Below the pieces are notes generated by a model. It saw only the letters and a list, made by a program, of their open reading frames with translations. It searched no databases and was not told the origin of the DNA. From UBA2834 sp963623365 (GTDB taxonomy: Bacteria; Patescibacteriota; Saccharimonadia; Saccharimonadales; Saccharimonadaceae), in contig CAVFJY010000001.1 of assembly GCA_963623365.1 (NCBI GenBank), positions 169,623 through 233,622 on the forward strand: 64,000 bases of DNA. Direction: 5' to 3'. Shown piece by piece: positions 1 to 9,180 of this stretch. Position 1 is the first letter of the stretch. Every line of letters starts with the position of its first letter. Made by a program: the position numbers and the translations under genes.

Positions 1-2559
1 GATGCCAGCCCCTGGTAGGGTCTTGTCGGTAGAATTTTTGCGCGTATAGACACCAGTAATTGCTTCATAGAAATCATGGATATCCTCGTCAATGTCGAGA
101 TTGGTGGCGTTTCCTGGTCCTCCTTCAAGCACATCATTCAACATAGTTTGCGAATTAAAGATGCGGCTACTAATATAAGCGCCGGAACTAGTGCTAGCGC
201 GGTTAACATCCTTGGAACCGGTAGCATAGTTAGGGTTATCGGTCGAATTAAGACCAAGCGCATTAATGTATGCAGTCGCGGCGCCGGAGGCCATATTACT
301 AACCGCCCCAGCGGCAATAATGCCATATTCGGACCAAGAACTGTAATGATTTTTGCTGCGATTAAAGACTGCCGAGCTAACATTACCAGTAGTTAATAGC
401 TGCGAGCCCTCAACGCTAAAAGTCGGGTTCTTAGCAATCGTTACGCAAGTTGGCGCCGAGATGGACCACTGCGCGCCAGCGCCAGCATCGTTGGTGAGGG
501 CGATTTGTTGGTTGAGCGTATTAACCGATGATGCTGCACCAATGTTATGGCTATCGCTTGGCCAAGTTGCGACAGCAACACAGAAATGGTCGCCAATATT
601 ATAATTGCCGGAACCAGCATCGAGAACAGTTGCATCGACGACCCCAAAATATGAGCCGCCATCTCCGACGTTCGTATCTTCAAATTTGGAGGAATAATAA
701 GTGCCATCGAGATTGCCAGTGGAGTTCTTGTTAAGAATCAGACCATCACGAGACTCATCTTCGGTCCTGCAAGTATTCGCAACTGTTGAATCCCGTTCAT
801 TGCCTTTAATTTTAGAACAAAGATTAGTACCGACACCAGTCGCATCGACATAATAGCTAACTTCAGCAGTAGGTATATTGGAGGAATTAGCAACATATGA
901 AACAACTCTAACTTTCGTTGGCTTAGTCTGAGTAGCATAAGTCGCGCCGACTTGTTTGTTTTCGCGCTTATCGACAGGCAGATAAATACCAGCATTAATA
1001 CTACTCCCCAAAGTAACGATTGAACTACTCTCATTCCTATTCACGATATAAGGTTTAATTGTATAGTTGTATGGAATATAGACGCTGGCAGCGGAAGTGT
1101 AGGTACGACTGCCGTTGTGCATACCGTCGATCTCTGGCTCATCCCAACAATCCCGAGTCCAACCGTCTTCGTCGTCCCAACTCCAGGAACAACGCTCAAC
1201 AATATCAATTCTAAGATCGCGCCAAGACATGGTTTGAGTGATAGTGTTGCCAACATCAGAAAGTCTAGTATAGGCGGCAGACTGACAGTTATTAGTACTA
1301 GTAAGGCTTGGGATGCGATAATAACCCGCAATCGATAGACCCGAACCCGACATGGCAAGACAATTATACTTACTGCTAGCACTGTCGCTAGGTGAGTTGA
1401 CGGTTAGTTCATAGTTGTGCAAGTCTGAAGCCGTGATGGTCGTTTTCCGACCGAGCGTATCGCCGAAGAGATATTTAGTCGTCTCACCATCATAAGTAGT
1501 GCGCGCAGAGAAATTATAGGAAGCACTATAGCCACTGCGAAGTTCCGAGAATCGGTCGACGGCATTTTGGGCGCCAGCACAAATTTTATGCGAATAACGA
1601 ATTGAATCGCCCGGTTTGGCCCAAATACTGGTCAAACTTGCATATGAATTAAAATCACTATTCCAACTAAAGCTTCGGTCAGGATCACTGCCAGTAAAAG
1701 AGAAATATCCACCGTTTTTACTAATGCCAGTGCTACCTTTATTGTGGCTACCGCAAGTTAGATTGGGCGTGTCGGGAGTCGGAGTTGGGTCCGGTGGCTT
1801 AGTCGTGTTACGGACTAAAAGTAAAATAACATTCGCAGAACAACTATTGTTCGTAGAATAACCAGTACTCGACCAACAACGATATTGATACAGCTTAATA
1901 ACATACCCTTTGCCGCCCTCGATTTCTTTGACAATATTATTCGCTCTAAAATTAGCATCATTCTCGATTTTTTCTTTTAACTTCTTGCCGTTAATGTTGA
2001 TTGTTGAATAGTGATAGGCTGGCGCAGTCCAATAAGAATATTTCTCTAATGCCGGGTTCACGTTTTTCCCTGTCCGCTGGACAACGCTGGAATAATTCGT
2101 AATAATACCATCAGCGGTTCCACCCTTTCCACACCCGTTTTTCTTAATACAGTAGCCGATATTTACAGCGTAGGTATCACGATTTCTGCTGCCGTAAGAG
2201 AAATAGTGCACCATCCCCATTGCGATTGCTTGATTATATTCACTATCAAGATTCACATTTATATCAATATTGATTGTATAATACTCACCATTCTGAGTCA
2301 CACTATTGGCGACGAACATTATTGCATAAGAATTACCGCTGCAAGCCCAACCACCACTACCAAACGGATCGCCGCCTGTCGTTTTAAAATTACCGATATC
2401 CCTCAACGTAAGGTCGCTATAAATCGAAGAATTGATTGATATGTAGCCATTAGCGTCGTAACAACTAGCGCTAGCATTATCATTCGAGCAAAAAACGGCG
2501 CACATCAAGGAGACTCCTAGAACTAGTATGGTTTTAGCCATATAATTAAGTGTTCGCAT
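1..2559 (-). CDS. Large secreted surface protein, N-terminal 853 codons (runs off window)
   Basis: The minus frame is open without a stop from the ATG at 2559 to base 1, so the C-terminus lies outside the window. A strong ribosome site (GGGAGAAGG, about 2566-2573) precedes the ATG. Residues 7-30 form a hydrophobic signal peptide ending near NASASC. The mature part is rich in Ser, Thr, Asn, Tyr and scattered Cys, with a Pro/Thr linker (PDPTPTPDTP) near residues 256-266 separating an N-terminal domain from a long remainder. I recognise no catalytic motif or named family. Composition and size suggest an extracellular adhesin or sheath protein, which is inference. It follows the TPR membrane gene directly (stop at 2561-2563), so the two are probably cotranscribed. 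Confidence 0.85.
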   Translation of the reverse strand, partial: MRTLNYMAKTILVLGVSLMCAVFCSNDNASASCYDANGYISINSSIYSDLTLRDIGNFKTTGGDPFGSGGWACSGNSYAIMFVANSVTQNGEYYTINIDINVNLDSEYNQAIAMGMVHYFSYGSRNRDTYAVNIGYCIKKNGCGKGGTADGIITNYSSVVQRTGKNVNPALEKYSYWTAPAYHYSTININGKKLKEKIENDANFRANNIVKEIEGGKGYVIKLYQYRCWSSTGYSTNNSCSANVILLLVRNTTKPPDPTPTPDTPNLTCGSHNKGSTGISKNGGYFSFTGSDPDRSFSWNSDFNSYASLTSIWAKPGDSIRYSHKICAGAQNAVDRFSELRSGYSASYNFSARTTYDGETTKYLFGDTLGRKTTITASDLHNYELTVNSPSDSASSKYNCLAMSGSGLSIAGYYRIPSLTSTNNCQSAAYTRLSDVGNTITQTMSWRDLRIDIVERCSWSWDDEDGWTRDCWDEPEIDGMHNGSRTYTSAASVYIPYNYTIKPYIVNRNESSSIVTLGSSINAGIYLPVDKRENKQVGATYATQTKPTKVRVVSYVANSSNIPTAEVSYYVDATGVGTNLCSKIKGNERDSTVANTCRTEDESRDGLILNKNSTGNLDGTYYSSKFEDTNVGDGGSYFGVVDATVLDAGSGNYNIGDHFCVAVATWPSDSHNIGAASSVNTLNQQIALTNDAGAGAQWSISAPTCVTIAKNPTFSVEGSQLLTTGNVSSAVFNRSKNHYSSWSEYGIIAAGAVSNMASGAATAYINALGLNSTDNPNYATGSKDVNRASTSSGAYISSRIFNSQTMLNDVLEGGPGNATNLDIDEDIHDFYEAITGVYTRKNSTDKTLPGAGI

Positions 2560-2560
2560 T

Positions 2561-3268
2561 TTAGCCTTCTCCCATATAATCATCGTCAGCCGTTTCAGAT
2601 ACATCTTCATCAGACTGAATCAGTGCTTCGTACTCTTGCTGATATTTCTCGGCGTTCTCGGTGTCGCCACGGCGTTCATAGACCCAAGCGAGCCAACGCA
2701 CGATCTCATAATAACTAGGATTAAACTCATAGGCTTTAATAGCATATTCAAGTACCTTGTCAGCCTGAGCATCATACATAAGGCGCGAGAGGGCCTGCGA
2801 ACGATGTAGATAAAGATCGGCGCGAGTTTCATTGGTAGTAGCCATCTCAGTGGCGGCATCGTAGGATTTTTCGGCGTTCTCGAAATCGCCTTCCTCAAGA
2901 TAAGCATCGGCCTCGGAGAGAGTAGACGAAACGGTATGCATCTCGGTCACAATACCTTCGAGCTCTTCTTCGGCTTGTTTGACGGCGAAATATTTAATCG
3001 CGAAACCAACAGTAGTAGCGATAATAAGAACAATAAAAATAACGAGAGCGGGACGGCCTAAACGACACCAAATTTGACGACGCTTATCCGCCTTAGCTTG
3101 ACGCGCGGCCGCTTTCGCGGAGTCTTCATCTTCTTTGACGTGGAGAAAGAAGCGGGTACGTTTTTGCTTAGAAATATCTTCGCTTCTGAACTGGACTTCG
3201 GAGCCTACAAACGTGGACGCTGAATCCTGCCGCGTCTCATCATTGGATTGAGAATCTTTTAAGCTCAT
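2561..3268 (-). CDS. Single-pass membrane protein with TPR-like repeats
   Basis: This 235-residue protein has an acidic/basic N-terminal region (1-70), one membrane helix at about 73-93, and an outer helical region (110-220) with TPR-like pairs around EEGDFENAEKSYDAA and ERRGDTENAEKYQQEYEAL. It probably anchors protein-protein contacts at the membrane; the partner is unknown, though cotranscription with the large secreted protein downstream suggests a role in surface assembly. A TAGAAT box at 3275-3280 lies exactly six bases before the ATG, so the mRNA is probably leaderless. A terminator separates it from rny upstream. Confidence 0.8.
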   Translation of the reverse strand: MSLKDSQSNDETRQDSASTFVGSEVQFRSEDISKQKRTRFFLHVKEDEDSAKAAARQAKADKRRQIWCRLGRPALVIFIVLIIATTVGFAIKYFAVKQAEEELEGIVTEMHTVSSTLSEADAYLEEGDFENAEKSYDAATEMATTNETRADLYLHRSQALSRLMYDAQADKVLEYAIKAYEFNPSYYEIVRWLAWVYERRGDTENAEKYQQEYEALIQSDEDVSETADDDYMGEG

Positions 3269-3293
3269 GTTTATATTCTACTGAAACAAAGCT

Positions 3294-3323
3294 AAAAAAG
3301 CTAGCGGTTTGCGCTAGCTTTTT
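3294..3323 (-). terminator. Rho-independent terminator of rny
   Basis: A perfect 12-bp stem (AAAAAGCTAGCG / CGCTAGCTTTTT) with a 5-base loop and a T run lies between the rny stop and the TPR gene start. Confidence 0.85.
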
Positions 3324-3344
3324 GAAATTTCAGTCTGATTTTAG

Positions 3345-4862
3345 CTACTTGGCGTATTCAATCGCGCGAGTTTCGCGAATAACATTAACCTTAACAACGC
3401 CTGGGTATTGCATAGTAGCCTCAATCTTATCGGCGATATCGCGCGCAAGCTTGAGCGCGGAGAGATCGTCAATTTGCTTTGGCTCGACAATAACGCGAAT
3501 TTCACGACCAGCCGAAATCGCATAGGCCTTATCGATACCCTGGAAGCTGGTAGCCACATTTTCGAGCGCTTTCATGCGTTCGGCGAAGTTCTCAGCAGAA
3601 ATATTACGTGCGCCTGGGCGAGCAGCGGAAATAGCGTCAACAATCTTGACAATAACCGCTTCTGGCGTGGTTGGCTCAATATCGTCATGGTGCGCGGCGA
3701 TAGCGTGTACAATCGCATCTTCCATGCCATATTTTTTTGCTAACTCGGCGCCAATATCGGCGTGCTTCCCTTCAATCTTATGCGTAACGGCCTTGCCCAT
3801 GTCGTGCAACAGCGTAGCAGTTTTAGCGATACGCACATCGGCACCAATCTCTTCAGCAATCATGCCCGCCATATGTGCCATTTCGATAGAATGAAGTAAG
3901 ACGTTCTGACCATAGCTAGTACGGAACTTGAGTTCGCCGAGGAGATGCAGAATTTCGGACGGGATACCAATGACGCCGACTTCGCGAGCAGCATCTTCGC
4001 CAGCTCGAACGACTTCTTTCTCAATTTCACGCTCAGCTTTAGCGACGGCTTCCTCGATGCTAGACGGATTAATACGGCCATCTTTCATCAGGCGTTCCAA
4101 AGCATAACGAGCGACTTGGCGACGAATCGGGTCAAAGCTACTCAAAACAACCATACCCGGAGTATCGTCAACCAGCACATCAACACCAGTCGCGTGCTGA
4201 AGTGCCTGAATATTGCGCCCCTCTTTACCGATAATGCGGCCTTTCATGTCGTCATCAGGCAGTTTAAGGCTCGTAACGGTGCGATCAGCGGTAACCTCGG
4301 AAGACATGCGCTCCATAGCAGTAAGCAACATCGCCTCGGCGGTGTCGTCGATATGGTCATTGAAAGCTTTTTGCTGCTTGATGACAAGACTACTGAGGTC
4401 CTCTTTAATATCGCGCTCAGTCATAGACATGAGCTTTTCTTTGGCTTCAGTCTTGCTGAGACCAGCGATTTTCTCGAGTTTTTCTTGCGCCTTGGTGCGG
4501 ATAGCACGAACCTCATCCTTAAGCTCTTCAATTTCGCCCTCTTGTTTGCGCAGATGGTCGGACTTTTTTTCGATTTGATCAAGCTTAGTGTCAAGCAAGT
4601 TTTCGCGTTCAACTAGACGATCTTCGGTGCGCTTCCATTCTTTGCGGCGATTGTCTTCTTCGCGCTGAGCTTTTTCATTAATATTGGAGGCTTCTTTTTT
4701 GGCATTCAAAACAATTTCGGAAGCTTCATGCTTAGCTTTGCGGACGAGGTCGTCAGCTTTGGCTTTACCACCCGTCTCTTTACGTTTATTGTAGACAAAA
4801 ATACTGCCTGCGCCAGCGCCCGCACCCAAAATGAGTGCGATAACTGGAATAAAATATTCCAT
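3345..4862 (-). CDS. rny: Ribonuclease Y
   Basis: Endoribonuclease that initiates mRNA decay at the membrane. The 505 residues show the family order: an N-terminal membrane helix (1-22), a long charged coiled coil (about 30-190), a KH RNA-binding domain with GRIIGKEGRNI (about 208-218), and an HD metal-dependent phosphodiesterase domain with LLHDMGKA. Length matches the usual 510-520. The start has a GAGAGGA ribosome site. A TGTGCTAAAAT extended -10 on minus (box 4929-4934) gives a leader of about 60 nt, so rny has its own promoter downstream of tsaB. Confidence 0.96.
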   Translation of the reverse strand: MEYFIPVIALILGAGAGAGSIFVYNKRKETGGKAKADDLVRKAKHEASEIVLNAKKEASNINEKAQREEDNRRKEWKRTEDRLVERENLLDTKLDQIEKKSDHLRKQEGEIEELKDEVRAIRTKAQEKLEKIAGLSKTEAKEKLMSMTERDIKEDLSSLVIKQQKAFNDHIDDTAEAMLLTAMERMSSEVTADRTVTSLKLPDDDMKGRIIGKEGRNIQALQHATGVDVLVDDTPGMVVLSSFDPIRRQVARYALERLMKDGRINPSSIEEAVAKAEREIEKEVVRAGEDAAREVGVIGIPSEILHLLGELKFRTSYGQNVLLHSIEMAHMAGMIAEEIGADVRIAKTATLLHDMGKAVTHKIEGKHADIGAELAKKYGMEDAIVHAIAAHHDDIEPTTPEAVIVKIVDAISAARPGARNISAENFAERMKALENVATSFQGIDKAYAISAGREIRVIVEPKQIDDLSALKLARDIADKIEATMQYPGVVKVNVIRETRAIEYAK

Positions 4863-4943
4863 ACGGTCCTCTCTTTTCTATGAAATGAAAATAAAATCGT
4901 TAATAAAAATTGAAATCCCCCTGAAATTATTTTAGCACAGAGA

Positions 4944-5276
4944 TTATTTTCGTGGCGGGGTAATGTTGGCGGGGCGACCATATTCGGGCAGAATTAGGTC
5001 GACGCGCTCGCCGCGATGGTTATAGAGCGGGACATTGAGGTCGTTTGCAAGCGTATTAACGACGACGGCGCCGATACGCAGACCAGTAAAACTGCCTGGG
5101 CCAGACATGAAAGTAATTTCGCTGATATCGCGCCAGTCTTTACCATTGACTTGGAGTTTAGTATGAATAAATTTGAGCAGGTCGCGCGCCAATGTACGGC
5201 CAGACTCCCACTCGTAGCTTTGGTCATCGAGCTTCAAAATAGTTATTGGCGCAGAGGTATCAAGATAGAGTTTCAT
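4944..5276 (-). CDS. tsaB: Short TsaB-like tRNA t6A synthesis protein
   Basis: TsaB is the scaffold partner of TsaD in making N6-threonylcarbamoyl-adenosine on tRNAs reading ANN codons. The N-terminal MKLYLDTSA and the family signature SGPGSFTGLRIG are present. The protein is only 110 residues against about 220-230 in typical bacteria, so the whole C-terminal half is missing, with a clean stop and no obvious frameshift remnant. The ATG overlaps the tsaE stop (ATGA), so translation is coupled. The t6A assignment is firm; whether the half-length form works normally is not known from sequence. Confidence 0.88.
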   Translation of the reverse strand: MKLYLDTSAPITILKLDDQSYEWESGRTLARDLLKFIHTKLQVNGKDWRDISEITFMSGPGSFTGLRIGAVVVNTLANDLNVPLYNHRGERVDLILPEYGRPANITPPRK

Positions 5277-5677
5277 CGTTCTGTCAACTCCCGTGTCTGC
5301 TCGTCGACATATTTAATTTCAATGATGCGATGTTGTTTTGGCAAAATATCTTGAATACTATTGCCCCACTCAATAATCGTGATAGTGTTTGGATCACCGA
5401 TAGCTTCAGCGAGGTCCTCGGACATAATGCCTGGGTCGGCGAGACGATAGAAATCATAGTGAACGAGACGACAGTTGCTGCCAAGATATTCTTTGGAGAT
5501 AGTGAAAGAGGGCGAAGTGATAGCCTCTTTGACGCCGAGCCCCTGTGCGATACCACGTACGAGCGTAGTTTTACCAGCGCCAACGTCGCCAAGCAATTCC
5601 AAAACAGCGGGAGCCGTAAGTTTTTTGCCTAAGGTTCGGCCATATCCTAGCATCTCGGTTTCAGAATGAATTAACAT
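5273..5677 (-). CDS. tsaE: TsaE tRNA t6A synthesis ATPase
   Basis: Small P-loop ATPase that regenerates the TsaBD complex. Walker A is GDVGAGKTTLVRG and the C-terminal region carries the family pattern HYDFYRL and IIEWG. The 134 residues are near family length. It overlaps the comEC 3' end by 7 bp and also has its own TAAAAT box at 5684-5689, exactly six bases before the ATG, so a leaderless internal transcript for tsaE-tsaB is likely. The gene ends in TGA, which supports TGA as a stop in this genome. Confidence 0.93.
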   Translation of the reverse strand: MLIHSETEMLGYGRTLGKKLTAPAVLELLGDVGAGKTTLVRGIAQGLGVKEAITSPSFTISKEYLGSNCRLVHYDFYRLADPGIMSEDLAEAIGDPNTITIIEWGNSIQDILPKQHRIIEIKYVDEQTRELTER

Positions 5678-7104
5678 GCATATATTTTACCATATTTTTG
5701 ACTTTTAGCTAGGGCGGCGTGCGGGCGAAAATCGTAATGGCTGCGTTGTTTGAGAATGAGAAGTAGCGCGATTAGCGGCAGATAGATCAGCAGAACAGTG
5801 GCGTTGCCAACGGGGAGCGTAAAACTAGCCCAAGGAATTTGCGCCGCAAAACCAATTAGAGCGAGATGAATTTGAATGATAGGAATTGCAAGCTTGGCAA
5901 CGAACAGCAAAAAAGTTCCGCTTAGCAGCGTGAGCGCCATGACGAGTGCAATGGTGGGCGAAATAATTAGACCGAGCACGAGGCCAGCAACAGAAAACAT
6001 ACCGAAATTGTAGATGCTAATAGGTAGACAAAAGAGCTGCGCAGAGAGCGAAACAAGGAAAGCACTTGTTAGAAAACTGGGCTTGGCGCGACCATAGAGA
6101 TATTTGGCAAGAACTGGCGCGAAGAAGATAATACCGAAATAAGCGGCGAAAGAGAGCTGCCAACCGACATTTTGGAGATTATAGGGATTGATTAGTAGCG
6201 TGAGGGCAACAACATAGAAGAAGAGCCGGACGGGATGAAATTTACGACCAAAATACCAAGCCAGTAGAGCTAGCAAGCTCATCAAACTAGCACGCGCCAT
6301 ACTAGCACTAAAACCCGTGACGGAAATAAAAGCGAGCACGAGAGCGAGCGTACCAAGGATAATGGCGGCACGAGAAATTTTACCAAAGACTTTTCTAACG
6401 GCGGAAAGCAAAATCGAGAGATGAAAACCAGAAGTAACAACAAGGTGCGAGAGACCAGCTAGGCGCAGTTGCTCGATAAAATCTTCAGACATGCCGCTTT
6501 TATCGCCAACGAGGTAACCGAGGGCGAGACTAGAAATTTCGGGCGCAAAAAGCGACTGGATATTCTCCGTAAAGCGCTGCTTGAGTTGGTTAGCAAAATC
6601 GGGTGGGCTAGGTTTGCCCAGCGAAACAAAGTCGGGGCGATAGATAAAGCCAGCATATTCGCCAAAGCCCCTTGAAAGCTTGCCGCGCAAAGTAATACGG
6701 TCGGAACGGCGCAAGTCTAGCACAGTATTTATGGAGGTGTCCGCCAAGATGATGTATACTTGACAATTTTTGATATTCGTGCTATAATTAAGAGATAGGT
6801 TGCTGATACGAAGGCGCAGCTGCGCTTCCCGCTCGGTGGCATCTTCTACTAAAATACCAGATAGAGTTATTTCCTGCCCGTAATATGCAGCGAGCCTTGC
6901 TTGGTCTTGCAAAATAACGACTTGGCGAGCATAGCCGATGCAGACGCCCGCAATGAGCGCAAAATAGAGGCGCAGAAAATTGCGATAAGCTAGGCTCAGC
7001 CCGAGACATAAGAACGCGAGCAAGCATAGCAATAATGCGTCAGCAATAACGGCGAGAATCCGCGCGAGAATAATCCCGAAAATTAGTGCGAAACAAAATA
7101 TCAA
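5671..7104 (-). CDS. comEC: ComEC/Rec2 DNA-uptake channel, hydrolase domain absent
   Basis: Membrane channel that carries single-stranded DNA into the cytoplasm during natural transformation. The 477 residues cover the N-terminal membrane/OB-like region (1-170) and the competence core with GLSHLVVTSGFHLSIL (about 217-232) and many membrane helices. The C-terminal metallo-beta-lactamase domain seen in full-length ComEC (700-800 residues) is missing; a separate nuclease could supply it. The start is a TTG with no in-frame ATG nearby, so the exact start is uncertain. It heads the comEC-tsaE-tsaB cluster. Confidence 0.92.
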   Translation of the reverse strand: MIFCFALIFGIILARILAVIADALLLCLLAFLCLGLSLAYRNFLRLYFALIAGVCIGYARQVVILQDQARLAAYYGQEITLSGILVEDATEREAQLRLRISNLSLNYSTNIKNCQVYIILADTSINTVLDLRRSDRITLRGKLSRGFGEYAGFIYRPDFVSLGKPSPPDFANQLKQRFTENIQSLFAPEISSLALGYLVGDKSGMSEDFIEQLRLAGLSHLVVTSGFHLSILLSAVRKVFGKISRAAIILGTLALVLAFISVTGFSASMARASLMSLLALLAWYFGRKFHPVRLFFYVVALTLLINPYNLQNVGWQLSFAAYFGIIFFAPVLAKYLYGRAKPSFLTSAFLVSLSAQLFCLPISIYNFGMFSVAGLVLGLIISPTIALVMALTLLSGTFLLFVAKLAIPIIQIHLALIGFAAQIPWASFTLPVGNATVLLIYLPLIALLLILKQRSHYDFRPHAALAKSQKYGKIYAC

Positions 7105-7214
7105 TGGAATTAGTGAGGTATGATAATTGTGCCGAGATCATTGCATGCCCCCAGTTTGGCGAAAAAATACCAGAGTTAAAAGCATGAGCATGAAGCTCTG
7201 ACGGAAGCTTGGCA

Positions 7215-7223
7215 TGCTATAAT
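7215..7223 (+). promoter_or_regulatory. Extended -10 promoter placed for a leaderless mRNA
   Basis: TG-C-TATAAT occupies 7215-7223, followed by six bases and then the ATG at 7230. The predicted +1 is the A of that ATG. Confidence 0.7.
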
Positions 7224-7229
7224 GAAATG

Positions 7230-9140
7230 ATGAAAAAAGTCAAAACAAAGAGACTGAAATTAAAGCTGCGTTTTTTTCGACGACTAGACAACCGCAAAAT
7301 GTATTTCTTAAATTCGGTAATTTTTTTGGCATTGGCAGCAATTTTTTTGACTTGGTTTTTGGAATATCGCTATTTTATTAATGATTTTAGCCGGACTTGG
7401 AGTTTTGCGATTGGCAGTCCGGCGCCATTTTTCTTTAACGCTTTTTTACTGTGGCTGATGCTAGTGCTGCTGTGGGGGATTTGCGAAAAACCTGGGACAG
7501 CAGCGGGTGCAATGTGGATTATTATTACGGCCGTAACTTATGCGCATATTAATAAATTTAATTCGCGCGGTTTTCCATTACTACCAGAAGATTTTCAGTT
7601 GGCGAGCGAAGCATCTTCACTGACAAAATTCGTAAGTGCCGTATCAATCACACGCATGATTGCGGCAATTATCCTGATTATTGCCCTGACAATTTTCTTC
7701 AACCATAAAGTTGCAAATAAATTGTATCTTAATTACAAAAATCCTAGCCCAAGCTTTGCAAAGCGACATTTTTTGGTAATGCGGTTGGCGGTTATTACGA
7801 TTGCCGGCCTATCTTTCTTCTTTGTGACGGATTTCGTGCGACATAATGACGGCAGCCGCTACGAAGACACCTTCCTGGGCACGCATTTTACGGCATGGAA
7901 CCAGAACCGCAACTATGACGACAACGGTTTTATTTTGGGCTTTTTGTATAATTTGCAAAAATTACAACTATCGAAGCCGGATGAATATAGTGAAGCAAAA
8001 ATTACGGAGCTAAAAGCGGAGTACGATGACCGCGCCGAGAAAGAAAATGGAAAGCGAATTTCAGCGGCAGACGAAGACGTAAATATTGTGGTGATTTTAA
8101 ATGAATCATTCTTTGACCCGAGTGTAGAGTATCAGGGGCTAAAATTCGAGGATTATTATCCGCATACGGGTGGCGATATTTTGCCAAATCTGCACCGGAT
8201 TATGCGCGAATATCCGAGCGGCTACATGTATTCATTGGACTATGGCGGCGGTACGGCGAATATTGAGTTTGAGACATTCACAAGCATGACGAATTATTGG
8301 GTGAACACCGTGCCATATACAGCGCTAATTCCGAAAGCAGGCGAAATTCCAAGCATCGCTCAGACTTACAAAAAATTAGGATATAAAACGACGGCGATTC
8401 ATCCTTATAACGGCGGCATGTATAAGCGCAACATCGCGTTGAAGAATGAGGGCTTTGATACCTTTATTGATGAACACGAAATGACATATCAAGAACATGA
8501 CGGCAACTCTGAATATATTAATGACCGCTCAGCTTACCAGGAAACGCTGGACGTACTAAAAAGCTCCGATGAAAATCAAGTAATTGGGCTAGTTACAATG
8601 CAGAATCATACACCATATAATGCGGGAAATTACGAAGAAACGGAATTTGCGGTAACAAACGAGGATATCACAGAGGGCAAACGTTCAGATATTTCGATTT
8701 ATTACCAGAGTTTACATAATTCGGATGCATACTTGGGCGAATTTATCGACAGTCTAGAGGAGCTAGACAAAAAAGTCGTCGTATTGTTCTTTGGCGATCA
8801 TTCGGCGGGCTTGTTTGACGATACGAACAGCAGCGAGGTGAAAGAAGTAAGGGATTTGTCGCGAGTAACACCATATTTCGTGTATGCGAATTATGATGCA
8901 AACTTTAGTACAAGCTATTTGCCGACGACGACACCGAATTGCATGGTGAATACGATGTACAATTTGTTAAATTGGCAGAAGGATTCATATTATTATTTGG
9001 TAGACGATGTTTGCACGGCGGAGCCAATTCTGGCCGCGACTTGGCTAGAGGGGCGCGAGATGTCGCAGGTAGAGATTCTGCGTGACTATGAATTATTCAC
9101 CTATGATATCCTTGGTGGCAAAAAATATTGGCTGCAATAG
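7230..9140 (+). CDS. LtaS-like membrane sulfatase/phosphoglycerol transferase
   Basis: This 636-residue alkaline-phosphatase-superfamily enzyme has an N-terminal bundle of about five membrane helices and an extracellular catalytic domain. The predicted nucleophile is the Thr of GGGTANIEFE (about residue 342), with metal ligands in NESFFDP and LFFGDHSAG, as in lipoteichoic acid synthases that move glycerol phosphate from phosphatidylglycerol. The substrate here is unknown. The TATAAT box at 7218-7223 overlaps any upstream TTG start and favours ATG 7230. The gene stands alone between divergent comEC and convergent metG. Confidence 0.88.
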   Translation: MKKVKTKRLKLKLRFFRRLDNRKMYFLNSVIFLALAAIFLTWFLEYRYFINDFSRTWSFAIGSPAPFFFNAFLLWLMLVLLWGICEKPGTAAGAMWIIITAVTYAHINKFNSRGFPLLPEDFQLASEASSLTKFVSAVSITRMIAAIILIIALTIFFNHKVANKLYLNYKNPSPSFAKRHFLVMRLAVITIAGLSFFFVTDFVRHNDGSRYEDTFLGTHFTAWNQNRNYDDNGFILGFLYNLQKLQLSKPDEYSEAKITELKAEYDDRAEKENGKRISAADEDVNIVVILNESFFDPSVEYQGLKFEDYYPHTGGDILPNLHRIMREYPSGYMYSLDYGGGTANIEFETFTSMTNYWVNTVPYTALIPKAGEIPSIAQTYKKLGYKTTAIHPYNGGMYKRNIALKNEGFDTFIDEHEMTYQEHDGNSEYINDRSAYQETLDVLKSSDENQVIGLVTMQNHTPYNAGNYEETEFAVTNEDITEGKRSDISIYYQSLHNSDAYLGEFIDSLEELDKKVVVLFFGDHSAGLFDDTNSSEVKEVRDLSRVTPYFVYANYDANFSTSYLPTTTPNCMVNTMYNLLNWQKDSYYYLVDDVCTAEPILAATWLEGREMSQVEILRDYELFTYDILGGKKYWLQ

Positions 9141-9154
9141 AAAACTAACAAAAA

Positions 9155-9180
9155 AATACTCCCTTACGGGAGTTATTTTT
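9155..9180. terminator. Bidirectional terminator between LtaS-like gene and metG
   Basis: The stem ACTCCC / GGGAGT with loop TTAC is flanked by A-rich and T-rich runs, so it can serve both convergent genes. Confidence 0.8.
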
